Of a DNA stretch of 64,000 nt, positions 53,112-62,527 are shown piece after piece. The position numbers were made by a program, and so were the translations under genes. The notes under the pieces are model-generated. The model saw only the letters and a list, made by a program, of their open reading frames with translations, was not told where the DNA came from and ran no database searches. Position 1 is the stretch's first letter, and each line of letters begins with the position of its first letter. The DNA lies in the NCBI GenBank assembly GCA_947646735.1, contig CANTFK010000666.1, positions 620,001 to 684,000 of the forward strand. The letters run 5' to 3'. The stretch is from Peronospora farinosa. Its lineage: Eukaryota; Oomycota; Peronosporomycetes; Peronosporales; Peronosporaceae.

Positions 53112-53732
53112 TTACAACGACTTGCAGATTGGACATATGCAGCCCGTACAAGGGCAATGTCCTGCAGGACAGCCACATGCAGGACAATTTCCTGCTATTG
53201 CGCGCTTTCTAGCTTCGTTCGAACCACGACAGGGTGTTGAATCGAAAGCTTTTTGGTGGGGGCCGCAAAGGGGGCAACTGCACTTGGTGCAAGGACAACC
53301 ACCGGCAGGGCATTCACATCCTGGACATCCTCCGGCCGCAGCACGTTGAGAAGCACGAATACAGTCACCACCGCACACGATCGCCGAAGACGTTGCCGAC
53401 TTGATTGCTGGCTCAATGTGTTCCCCACCGTGAATCTTGTTGCTGCATACTTGACATTCACATTCCTTGCACGAACATTTGTCGGCCAGGGACCCGCAAG
53501 TTTTACACGAGTTGTGACTTTGGTGCTTCTTAGACGCGTGTTCATCAGCATTGCTCCCAGTCTCCCTCACTTCATCTCCTCCACTGTGTTGATCCCCAGT
53601 GTCGTGCCTCTCGGCCACACTCTCCACCTGCTGCGCTTGCAGATTGTGCTTCACACTTGTGGTCGTTCCTATCGCCATTGTTTCGAAAAATGAGGTTTCA
53701 TGGACATGCTTGCAGGGCATTCTTTGGTCCAT
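53112..53732 (-). CDS. cysteine-module protein (metallothionein-like)
   Basis: 206 aa with three copies of one seven-cysteine module, C-x2-C-x6-C-x-C-x2-C-x-C-x2-C: residues 76-96 (CKTCGSLADKCSCKECECQVC begins here), 136-156 (CPGCECPAGGCPC...) and 183-203 (CPACGCPAGHCPC...). Modules 2 and 3 carry an eighth Cys inside the x6 spacer and are more similar to each other, implying duplication. A further CGGDC lies between. The N-terminal 70 residues are His/Glu/Ser-rich and unlike the rest. The CxC/CxxC pattern suggests soft-metal (zinc, copper, cadmium) or iron-sulfur binding, by analogy with metallothioneins. The same module, with identical spacing, tails the lumazine synthase encoded just upstream on the same strand, so the two are probably related in origin and function. 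Start could also be the internal Met at 53720 or 53675. Confidence 0.78.
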   Translation of the reverse strand: MDQRMPCKHVHETSFFETMAIGTTTSVKHNLQAQQVESVAERHDTGDQHSGGDEVRETGSNADEHASKKHQSHNSCKTCGSLADKCSCKECECQVCSNKIHGGEHIEPAIKSATSSAIVCGGDCIRASQRAAAGGCPGCECPAGGCPCTKCSCPLCGPHQKAFDSTPCRGSNEARKRAIAGNCPACGCPAGHCPCTGCICPICKSL

Positions 53733-54145
53733 GTCGCGTACGTCACTCCCATATGCGACGCAAACATCATTTCTCGAGCAACGGTACCAGAGAAAGAGTA
53801 GCTTTAGATTTTCGATTCATCTGATCGACATGAAGAAAAGCGTTTGAGTCGATCAAGAGACAAGAAGGCAAGATCAAACATGTTTTGACTCGGTTATTTC
53901 TTGCTGAACGTCAGTCCATTCACTTAGCTACAGTCACTTAGCTGCTGTTGCCAATTCAGACATGACAACAAACATGACGTCTCTTATTTCTTGCTACTCC
54001 TCTTAATTTTTGGCTACTCCGAACGCCATGGTTACCACTACACGAAACTTACCAACGTTAGTCCTTCCATCCTCTTCCCTTGTTTTCTCTTCTCTCTTGG
54101 ACACATCAGTTCTTCTCGCGCTTCGCCGTAGTTCATCATCAACAG
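53733..54145. other. intergenic, promoter of the Cys-module gene
   Basis: 413 bp separating two co-oriented cysteine-module genes. No coding sequence seen; pyrimidine-rich stretches near 54060-54100. Confidence 0.5.
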
Positions 54146-55243
54146 TTAATGCAACAAACCACACTTGCAGTCGTCTACTTGGCTGCCACAACGGACACAT
54201 CTGACCGAGCTTCGATCACTTTTTGACGAACTTTCCTCATGACCGGCGCGCTCGGTTGACAAGTTTTTCATGGCCTCCTGCTTAGTACCATGCTCACTTG
54301 ACAACGCCTTTACAGCTCCCGTCTTCTTGGTGCTACCAGCAGAGCAATCACATTCATGGCATGAGCACTTGTCTGGTGGGCAGCCGCAACCACGACACGC
54401 CTCGCGCTTAGCGCAGCACGGAAAGCATTTGCAGTCCTTGCACGAGCAATCGTCTGGCGATGACTTGCAAGACGCACACGATTCGTGCTTGCTAGACTCG
54501 TGCTTCTCGGACTTACGCTCACCACTCTTTCCACTGCCACTGCCACGGCCTACGCAGCGTGTGCAGCAGCAACGCTCCATCTCCTTTGCCGAGCTACAAC
54601 GCTTTAGATGTGCCATTTGCAAAGCCGACTGTGCCCACGACACGCCGTGGTTGCACTTGTGGCTCTCGTCGATACCGCAGCATGATTGCATCTTCGTACA
54701 CGACTGAGCTTGCGACTCGCTGGCACAGCTGAGCACGCCAAAAATGACGGGCGTATCCGACGTCACATTCAATTGCATGATTCCGTGTGCCACGGCTTGA
54801 CTCATCATCTCGCACATGTGCGTAGAGTCTTGAACCATACACCCAATGCAGATCACGGCGTCCGGCCGGCGGCTCTTATCCTTGCAGTCGATCAGGCGAG
54901 CAGCCGCGAAAGGTAACTCGAACGCACCCGCGACCTCCACGAGGTGTAGAGAATCTTCCTCTACCCCTTTCGCCAGTAGCTCTTTCGAGCATGCATCCAC
55001 AAGCGAGTGAACCACCTTCCCGTACCAGTGGCTTGCGACTATAGTGACTTGTAATCCTTTTCCATCGAGTTTGCTCGTGTCAGAGGCACCAGGTCGATCA
55101 ATTAGTACAGGGCTGACAGGAGCTTCTGTCTTGCCTTCGTGGTGTCCGTGACTACCGCTTTCTCTGTCGTCCGAGTGCTCTTCCTTCGACGAGTGCTTCA
55201 TCTTCTCTGTCAATTTCTCAAAACCAAGAGCCATCTTTTTCAT
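54146..55243 (-). CDS. lumazine synthase fused to cysteine-module tail
   Basis: 365 aa, single exon. Residues 64-215 are a lumazine synthase domain (joins the ribityl-aminouracil and dihydroxybutanone-phosphate intermediates in riboflavin synthesis): VTIVASHWYGKVVHSLVDAC, VAGAFELPFAAARLI, ICIGCMVQDSTHMCEMM with the catalytic-type His142, TPVIFGVLSCASESQAQSC, and CNHGVSWAQSALQM, like the NHG..W....ALEM end of fungal enzymes. A Cys-rich insertion separates the last two blocks. The tail (216-365) is not part of any lumazine synthase I know: it has three seven-Cys modules (256-276 complete; 283-303 lacking the last Cys; 349-361 truncated by the C-terminus) plus CCC-TRC at 225-230. The first 60 residues are charged and His-rich. 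No targeting signal. The module is shared with the adjacent gene. Confidence 0.82.
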   Translation of the reverse strand: MKKMALGFEKLTEKMKHSSKEEHSDDRESGSHGHHEGKTEAPVSPVLIDRPGASDTSKLDGKGLQVTIVASHWYGKVVHSLVDACSKELLAKGVEEDSLHLVEVAGAFELPFAAARLIDCKDKSRRPDAVICIGCMVQDSTHMCEMMSQAVAHGIMQLNVTSDTPVIFGVLSCASESQAQSCTKMQSCCGIDESHKCNHGVSWAQSALQMAHLKRCSSAKEMERCCCTRCVGRGSGSGKSGERKSEKHESSKHESCASCKSSPDDCSCKDCKCFPCCAKREACRGCGCPPDKCSCHECDCSAGSTKKTGAVKALSSEHGTKQEAMKNLSTERAGHEESSSKSDRSSVRCVRCGSQVDDCKCGLLH

Positions 55244-55691
55244 TAATGAGCTCTACAATTCGAGTACAAGCGCGCTGCGACGTGAACAGCTTGAACATCA
55301 CCTCAACACTTCAACATCGGCTCAAGCTTCAACGTTCGGTACTTGTCGCTCGCTGAGACAGGAGCGACAACAGAACAAAATTTACATAACATGTTAACGG
55401 TGTCAAATACATTGCTCTCACCGTTAGTGTTCGCGAAGCATCAGCAACGGTCAAACAGCAAATTATGGTATCAAATAGTCCCCCAAAAGTTCAGAAGCAC
55501 GGCCGTTGCGAGAGGCTTTTCTCCGCTATTTTCGCGGTATGGCTCTACGTGTCGCAGTGCTGAGACGAAGAGTGAAAAGACCTTGATGGCATCCACGTTT
55601 TCCACGATGCAGTTAGAATGCAAATCCTCGTCGCTTTATATTATCGTTACACGACATCAACAAGAGCTTTCTTCTGTGCCCAATTGCTTTG
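55244..55691. other. intergenic
   Basis: 448 bp between the lumazine synthase start and the 3' end of VPS25. A forward open frame at 55343-55702 overlaps the last VPS25 exon and is judged a shadow. Confidence 0.5.
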
Positions 55692-56451
55692 TTATTCCGT
55701 AGCAAGAAACTTGACACCGTCTTCCTCGCATGTATCACCAGCAATCAATGCCGCCTGCCATCAAACGCATGCAGCGTGAGTGAGTGAGCAAGGCCCTTGA
55801 ACTCTTTCCATAAAACAACCACTACGTACTTTTCCTTGCCCTTCTAGCACGTTAAGTGCCTCACGCAGTAGCCACGGCTCCATTCCGTGAATACCTTACA
55901 CACAAGCCCACGTTAAATCGGTCCATCTCTCTTCTTTGTACATTATGTCCGTCTTACTCGTGCCCAACGTCTCCTCCCCTGCATATAGTTCGTAGACCGT
56001 AAATACGTTGCCAAGCATACCATGCTCTTTGGCCTACAATGATTGCAGCATATCAAGACATAATAATCATCACTAAGAATGCAATCATTTCAGTACAGTC
56101 AAAAACACCTCTCCGTCTTACAAAGTCATAGAGATCAGCTGCCCATTCCACTGGTTTCTTCCACATCAGACGACAACGTGTCCTTGTATCGTCTTCCCAT
56201 CGTCCATGACCACAACGAATCAAATGTTCCACTACCGCCAATCGTCCGTCTTGCGCCATGTTACGTGAGATTTTCACATTCTCAAAAAGTGGTGAGGCTA
56301 AAGGCTGAAAGATTGGGACATCACATGCACGATGATATTCAAGCACAAGTTGTTGCCATAGAACAAGTTGCTTCTCTCGAGTAGCACGCACGGGCTGCAG
56401 TGTGAAAAAGGGTGGGAAGTTGTAATACTCGGGGTACGAAAACTTGTCCAT
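55692..56451 (-). CDS. VPS25: ESCRT-II subunit VPS25
   Basis: Four-exon gene, 177 aa, the usual VPS25 length. Exons on the reverse strand: 56451-56122, 56033-55958, 55894-55830 and 55754-55692; introns 88, 63 and 75 nt, all GT-AG, phases 0, 1, 0. VPS25 is part of the complex that sorts ubiquitinated cargo into multivesicular endosomes; it links to ESCRT-III. N-terminal winged helix: FPPFFTLQPVRATREKQLVL, SPLFENVKISRNM; end of exon 1 has RLMWKKPVEWAADLYDF, then AKEHGMLGNVFTVYELYAGE, HGMEPWLLREALNVLEGQGK and the final EEDGVKFLATE. Every junction restores the family consensus. Read without splicing, exon 1 appears as a longer frame with an unrelated end. Confidence 0.9.
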
Positions 56452-56579
56452 TATTGCACGACAAAAAACGAGATGGAATACAAATTCCAAGTATAAAATC
56501 GAGTTGGGAAAAAAAGATGGATACAACAATCGTAGCACGATGGCGACATCTGCACTTGTCTACATACATCTACCTCCAA

Positions 56580-57127
56580 AAGTGGCGACTTAGCCAAGGG
56601 TGACTGTTTAATGCATCGTTTCCATTACTCAACCAAGGCATCCATCTATGCGTTTCCACGCATTGGAAACTCACATTGGAGCTACTCCACGCTGATCTTA
56701 AGAGACTTGGTGTACTCGAAGTACTTCCTGTAACCAGTTGGATTGTGTGGCCTTGCTCTCTCCGTTGTGGCCCTGCAATCAAATTTCTTCTCACAAACCC
56801 CAAAAGAAAGCTCAAACGTTTTTGAAGCCGCGCCCTTGATCCTCGCGACGAAAGACACGATACTAGTTCGGCTTATGGTTCACAGCTTACCATATACTTC
56901 TTAAGTCGATCTCTCGGGGTCATAGGCTTCTTCAGATCGGGACAAATGACCTCACCAACGCGGTCGATGGGCGAGTATTTTCCGGTGTATTTCTTGGACT
57001 GCGCACCCTTACTCTGCTTCCTCTCGCCACACGTAAACTATTTATTTCGCTTGTGGTCGGTCAGCACGATGTCAGACATCGGATCGTTCACTAAAAATTC
57101 ACCGTGTTGTACGCGAAATGTCCCCAT
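56580..57127 (-). pseudogene. possible gene relic, unknown family
   Basis: Reverse strand from ATG 57127. 29 codons (MGTFRVQHGEFLVNDPMSDI...) reach a TAG at 57040-57038, after which the same frame continues with good protein character (SKKYTGKYSPIDRVGEVICP, DLKKPMTPRDRLKKYM) to a gtaagc donor at 56890. A possible acceptor at 56842 leads into a segment ending ...TGYRKYFEYTKSLKISVE, but the phase does not agree. Either a one-base nonsense mutation or an unrecognised intron explains the stop. No family assigned. Confidence 0.3.
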
Positions 57128-57169
57128 CTCCGGTAAGTTTTAAGAAGTAAGCAGTTTTGTGCTAAATCT

Positions 57170-58080
57170 TCATGAGCTGTAAAATCTCCACTCCTGTGGT
57201 GTAAAGTACGCCTGTGGGCTTATCTGTTGGCGCATTCACACTTGCATTCACAACCAGCACATTTTGTATGAGCTTTACATCAAATATGGCATAATTTCCA
57301 TCCGTAGAGGCCAGCAAGTGATAGCCATCTCAAAACGTGAGTACGTAGCCTTTGTTGTCCAGACGCCCGTATGAGATAATAGTATGAGCAAGCCCTGGTG
57401 CAGAATGTATATTGAACCCTTTGCTGAATACCGCAAGCCGTAAACTGTAGTGTCACTTTCCCCAATTAGTCTTCCTTAGTGGGTTTCCGTCAGGCTGAAT
57501 GTACACATCATCGCAATCTGCTGCTTCTTCTAGCCAGTCAGCGTCACCCATCAAAGTGTCTGCTGGACCCGTTATCTAGATCAAACAATTCGTTTACAGC
57601 CAAAGTAAAGTTCGTGCTCTTCTGTATTTCTATGCCCATGTCGTGCGTAGGCCAATTAGCCTAAAGCTGTCCCACCTCATTGCAGCAGCACCTTCTTCGT
57701 ATTGATCGTCGTTCACAACATCTTTCTAGAAACATTTCGTTGTGACAGAAATGGGAAACTGATCTGCCAAAATGCTCGCTTCGTCCACCTTAGTAAGCAG
57801 GGCCGTGCGTACATTCGCTATATGCGTACTGCATAATATTACTCAGCATTGCGTTGTATGAGCTCGTGTCTTGAATACTTCCAGCATTTTCTCCATCAGA
57901 AACCTGTAACGTAGGAATCTGCACCCACTCACTCACAACTCCAGCTTTTTCTTGTAATAACGCTCGGCTGTTCCAGCAAAACAATACCCCCATCCCCTTG
58001 CACATTCAATCCTGGTTTCTGCATCTAATTTCCAGCTCCTGGTCCATTTACAGCCACCTCTTGCCCGTAGAAGACTGACC
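57170..58080 (-). mobile_element. degraded Ty1/copia retrotransposon fragment
   Basis: Reverse-strand pieces in several frames reproduce the protease-proximal part of copia polyproteins in the right order: LDNGSSRHF near 57580 (the aspartic-protease D-S-G-A-S-R-H motif with its Asp altered to Asn after the first D), then GLAHTIISYGRLDNKGYVLT near 57400, and FDVKLIQNVLVV near 57250. Upstream, 58005-57790 has a gag-like polar segment. Stops and frame changes interrupt all of it, and no LTR was found nearby, so it is an old partial copy. Confidence 0.65.
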
Positions 58081-58372
58081 CTTGGGACTTTGTTTTGTCA
58101 GGTTATACGGATAGTATACGCCTTGGTATATTTATTTTATTTTTTTCATCTCAAGGTACATATTTCTTATTTAATTGGTATCTATTTTATTCTGCTCAGA
58201 ATTTTAACCTCTATCTGGCAACCTTATCATATAACATGCTGACAAATAGACCCATAATTGCTAAATTAGCAAATCTGTGTCCTGTCAGATACCCAATTTA
58301 TTGTAGATGGCATTTCGTCACCGTCATGCTGTATTGTCATTAACGACGCACTTTTGCCTTCCTCATGAAGGT

Positions 58373-59279
58373 ATGACGACACTTGCCTACCTCAGCAGGT
58401 ACGCCTTCTATAATCTTCTACGTCTTATCTATCCACCACATTCAGTTCTGTCTCTCAAATCTCTTTCTAGCTAGACTAAAATGTACTCTAACAAACTCTA
58501 TCTCTAGGGGCTCAGCTGTCGTCTTACGCGACTCTATTAACGATTCTCCAAGCTTTTCGCTGGCTGTTGTCACATGTCAACACGTAGCATGTCCCTGGTT
58601 ATTTCCACACTATTTTAGAGCTACGTGGGACTGGTTACAGTTTATAAACGAGGATCACGTCCGTCATTCATTGCAGTTATTGGCTGTCAATGAGGACGAC
58701 CCCAACTCAACTGTCATCAAGCCAGAAGTTCTGCTTGACTTTCCATTGACTGCTCAAGTAAAGATACATGAGAGTCGAGACTTGGCACTCTTGACGTTGG
58801 CAGATTCTGCCGCTGTCGAGAAGTGGCAATGGGCAGATACGAACTTAAGAGACGTCCGGACGCTGGTGCTGCAGTCGGCGCCGTGTAAACAGGGAGACGA
58901 CGTGATCTTTTCAGGTCATCGACAAGTGAAGGAGGAGTATCAGATTCCCAAGGCTGTGGCAGGACATTTTGTTGGACGCAGCACAAGTGGACAAGCATTT
59001 GCTTGGAGTCAGGAGCTGTTGGAAGAAGGAATGTGCGGTGGAGCAGTCGTGGCAGCCACCACAGGCGAGTGTGTGGGTCTTGTAGAGGGTATTGTCCCGT
59101 CGAGCGGAGAGGAAAGTGAAGCGCCGTCAATAGATGATAGAGAACAACATGCAGCGTGGCAGATGCGTAAAGCGTTGGCGGGTCATGTGGCGTTCATTCC
59201 ATCGAGTGATGTGAGGAAGTTTATTGACGAGCCGAATAACTTGCTGCTGACGGGTATGGAGCTGCCGCCGTATATGTAA
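58373..59279 (+). CDS. trypsin-fold protein with Cys nucleophile position
   Basis: 265 aa. Exon 1 is only 26 nt (58373-58398, MTTLAYLS...); intron 58399-58507 (gtacgc...tctctag, ctaac branch) joins in phase 2 to GSAVVLRDS. The body resembles the trypsin-like peptidase fold of HtrA/Tysnd1 type: VVTCQHVA with His34, ESRDLALLTL with Asp100, then EEGMCGGAVV where the classical GxSGG Ser is Cys185. The C-terminus (GECVGLVEGIVP, LAGHVAFIPSSDVRKFI) matches the post-nucleophile strands. A chymotrypsin-fold Cys protease or an inactive relative are both possible. No PDZ domain or obvious targeting signal. Without the intron no ATG precedes the frame. Confidence 0.76.
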
Positions 59280-59529
59280 GTGCTAAGGTAAGATCTATGC
59301 ATTAAAATTAGAATAGATAAAACAATCGCTATACAGTATAAGTTGTACTGCAAAAGTATCCTGGTGTCGGTCTTTTTGATGACACACTACTTTTTAGTCT
59401 CCAGTCCTAAAATACGTTTGCACTAGAATACGTCCTTAAGTACGGTCGGTAAATACGGACTCAGGTGTTCAGCCCGCACTTAACATTAAAACGTGGTCGA
59501 CACACTTGGATCTCCCCCATCTGAAAACT

Positions 59530-60177
59530 ATGCGACATGCGACAGCACCTTTATCGTCGTCCACTGCTCATGTGCTGCACGACATCAATGAGGCTTTCGT
59601 ATCTCATCACCTCGACTCCGCTATGCAGTTAGCCGTCGCTCTATACTCAAAGGACGACGCCATTGCTGAACGTACAGCTGGAAGCATTACTGACATGGAC
59701 CGCCAGGCATTTCTGACTTTGGCCGTGGAACTCCGACGACTGATCGAAATTGCAGTGCGTCAACATCTGACGTTCCTCTTGCCTTCATTAGCTAGTAATG
59801 AGGTAGCCACGTCACTAAAGACGGAGCAGATGAGACAGCACACACTTCTGCAGTATCTCCCTGCCGCCTGCCAATTGCGATTCCAACAACTTCTCGAGTT
59901 GCATTGGAACGCACTGACGCAGACTGGAAAAAGTGCCACCTTTTCACTCCCGAGAGTTCAACAGTTGCATTGGAAAGTAAAGAATGACGATAAAAAGGGC
60001 ATCTTGTTGCGGCTACAGACGTCGGACGGTGAGACACGGACGATTTATGTGCCAGTGCAACAGTTTCATCAATTGCGGCACAGTGCAGCGACGGTACTGC
60101 AGGAGATGAATGAAGTCGAGGCGCATCCGATGATGCGACTCGCTTACATGGAACAGACCAGTAGTCCAGTTTCATAA
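59530..60177 (+). CDS. COMM domain-containing protein
   Basis: 215 aa from ATG 59530 (the frame begins upstream with TTG). The C-terminal third is a COMM domain: SLPRVQQLHWKVKNDDKKGI, LLRLQTSDGETRTIYVPVQQ, and the end FHQLRHSAATVLQEMNEVEA, matching LPRL.D..WRV ... F.VP...F.ELR..VA.VLKEM..LE of COMMD proteins. The N-terminus is helical, as usual. COMMD proteins form the Commander complex with CCDC22/CCDC93 for endosomal recycling. It is closest by eye to COMMD5/10; the exact subunit cannot be fixed. Confidence 0.8.
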   Translation: MRHATAPLSSSTAHVLHDINEAFVSHHLDSAMQLAVALYSKDDAIAERTAGSITDMDRQAFLTLAVELRRLIEIAVRQHLTFLLPSLASNEVATSLKTEQMRQHTLLQYLPAACQLRFQQLLELHWNALTQTGKSATFSLPRVQQLHWKVKNDDKKGILLRLQTSDGETRTIYVPVQQFHQLRHSAATVLQEMNEVEAHPMMRLAYMEQTSSPVS

Positions 60178-60226
60178 TGAAGACAAGAATGTTTAGCTCA
60201 TGTAGTTAAGTGGCAACTACAGTCAA

Positions 60227-61315
60227 TTAGTTCTTCATTTTCTTCTTGCTGTTGGTGAAACATTCGCCCCATAAACACACAGTCTTGCCTCGCATGAGTT
60301 GCGAGAACGCGTCAAACGTGTACGTCTGACGTTCTTGTGCTTCCTCTTTCGTAATCTTCTTGTCACGTATCTGAGTCTGTACAGCAGCCTTGAGCATATC
60401 GGATGAAGTCGCTGTAATGTACTCCTGGAACGGGTACTTGACATCCTCGCGAGCCAGCACACGTTTCTCGGAGGGGATTTGGTTCGTCTCAAGCAGCAGG
60501 TGGATCAGTCGCTCCAACTGTTCCTGGGACATCTCACGCATCTCGGTCTCCTCTTTATTATCTTCTGCAAGTGTCTTGAGTGCTTCACCTGCCGGTGCTT
60601 TTGTCGCCAAGTTGAACAGAACTCGCAACCGCTCGTTCACGTCCCCCTTAACAGCCATGGAGAAGGCCACCATCTGCGCATCGACGTCACTCTTGTGATC
60701 TTTGTCTTTCTCTAGACTTAATAAGACTCTTTCCAGATGATAAGCTTTCTTCACTCCCGTCGGACACGCTTGAGCCAGCTTGAAGCCCAGATACTGGTCA
60801 AAGTGTTGCATTGTAGCCTTACCAGCAGGAAATGCCTTTGTCACTCCATCTCTTATGTCCTCAAAGGTCTCGGGTCTGCAATGAATCGACAAGAAATAGT
60901 TAGAGTAGCAGCATCAGCACATTAAATGCAGCTGATCTAAGTACACTCGGCATATATCATCCTACGTAATGTTGTTGCTGCTACGGAGCTCCCAAGCCTC
61001 ATAGGGTGAGATAACTGCCGCTTCTGCGATAGGATTCTGCAGTGCCTCAAAGTTTTTCTTACTCCTGGACCCTCTATAGATATAACAGCCAATACCCAAG
61101 AGAATCCCGCCCAATGTTACGCCAGGATTACGACTGAACCATCCAGGCTTGTACTTCGGTGGCTCCTCTCCATTTCCATTGGCTTCAGAAGATGAACCGG
61201 GACCCGTGGAATTGATGGAAGATGTAGATAAAACAGAAGTAGAAGTTGCCGAGTGCTGAAGACGACGTAAGGAAGTAGGAGACGCCCGTAGACGAAGCTC
61301 CACGCGGAGCATCAT
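60227..61315 (-). CDS. mitochondrial membrane-anchored protein, unknown function
   Basis: 332 aa from two exons (61315-60966 and 60875-60227; intron 90 nt, gtagga...ttgcag, phase 2 joining AC with A to make Thr-Pro-Glu). The N-terminus MMLRVELRLRASPTSLRRLQ is a strong presequence. A hydrophobic segment (PGVTLGGILLGIGCYIY, about residues 63-80) follows a polar Ser/Gly linker, so the protein is likely inserted in the inner membrane. The remaining 250 residues are helical and charged (TMQHFDQYLGFKLAQACPTG; MSQEQLERLIHLLLETNQIP) and loosely resemble EF-hand-like calcium-sensor helices without clear loops. No family recognised. It converges with the COMMD gene (49 bp between stops). Confidence 0.65.
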
Positions 61316-62527
61316 GACACCTTGCTCGAGCTATTGGTCGACAGCTACGATGAGTAGGATTGGAGGATATTCAATCGAAAATTAGCCTATCATAAAAATG
61401 TAGCCATGTCCACTTCAAGGTGCACTTAAAAAGCTCTTTTCGATCAAAAACATGGGAGACCATCAACTCTTTGTCGACAGCATCGAAATCCAGGTTGGAT
61501 CAATTTTCTATCGATACTTGGACGCCCTAAACGATTTATCTTTGCGTCCAGATACGATCAATATTGACAATACACTACTTCTTGTCCAAAAAGGTGCTTG
61601 AGCTCAACTACTAGGTTGTCGCATGTAGCTAAGTGTCTTCGATGCCGAGTTGGCTGCATCAAGCTATGCCACTGCTGTGCAATTGTTACTGAGTAGCCAT
61701 AAAAGATGGGATAGTATGGCAAATGTCCTGAAAGAATACCGAAAGCTCGCTTTTCGGAACGGACATAAAGATATACCGTTATTAACATGTCCTGATTGTT
61801 GAAAATGTTGCTGCGGTCATCTCGTTCATTCCACCTCTACCGCTTCCTGCTTAAATTCGTTGCGGGTTCATGTGTTTTCAAATATGGACGTCCTCGAAAT
61901 TTTTGAGATGACTACTGAGGATGCAATTAGCAAAGCTCTGCGCAATGTGGCAAGAAGAATCCGTGAAATCGGGAAGTTGCTGCATCTGTTGATGTTCTTT
62001 CCTTCCGCCTTCATTGCCTTTCGTTGGCCGACTTCCAAGCACTTGCTATGAAATTGTTATCGGAAGCTTTGCACAAGTTGTTCGAACAATTGATGCTTCA
62101 AATGATACATCACACAAACGGCGCGTAACGCATACTCTAGCCTGAAACCTTTGCCCGCTGTCGAGTCTCACACCGATAAGAATCTCACGATCTCAAGACT
62201 TTTGAAGACCCCTTTATCCTGTAGAAACGCATGTGATGCTTCATGTACCCGTGCTAAGTTTCCCCCAATGCAACCGATCAGTCTCTAAAAGGGCAAAACG
62301 TCATAGAAGGGAATTCCAAAGCTGGAGCGACTTTTATTTCTTGCCACTGTGTTGGGTAGAGAGAAGGCATTGCAATTTGTTCGATGCAAAAACATACTTT
62401 CTGATTGAGGGTAGTCTAGGCTCATTAGGAATATGCCTATCTAGTCAAGAAACACACCTTGAAGTGTTTGTTTGTTTGCATGATAGCAAACTATTGACCA
62501 CTACTTGAGTCCCAGTACGCTTGCTTC
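61316..62527. other. intergenic
   Basis: 1.2 kb; no supportable gene, repeat or RNA. It lies between the 5' end of the mitochondrial protein gene and the 3' end of the ankyrin gene. Confidence 0.45.

Noticed and set aside
53122..53693. Forward frames opposite the cysteine-module gene
   Set aside because: Translation of the antisense of a repetitive Cys/Pro sequence; the reverse strand has the ordered Cys modules.
55343..55702. 119-codon forward frame near the lumazine synthase
   Set aside because: No motif, and it overlaps the last VPS25 exon on the other strand.
58717..59130. 137-codon reverse frame over the trypsin-fold gene
   Set aside because: Shadow; the forward strand has the His, Asp and GMCGG motifs and a consistent splice.
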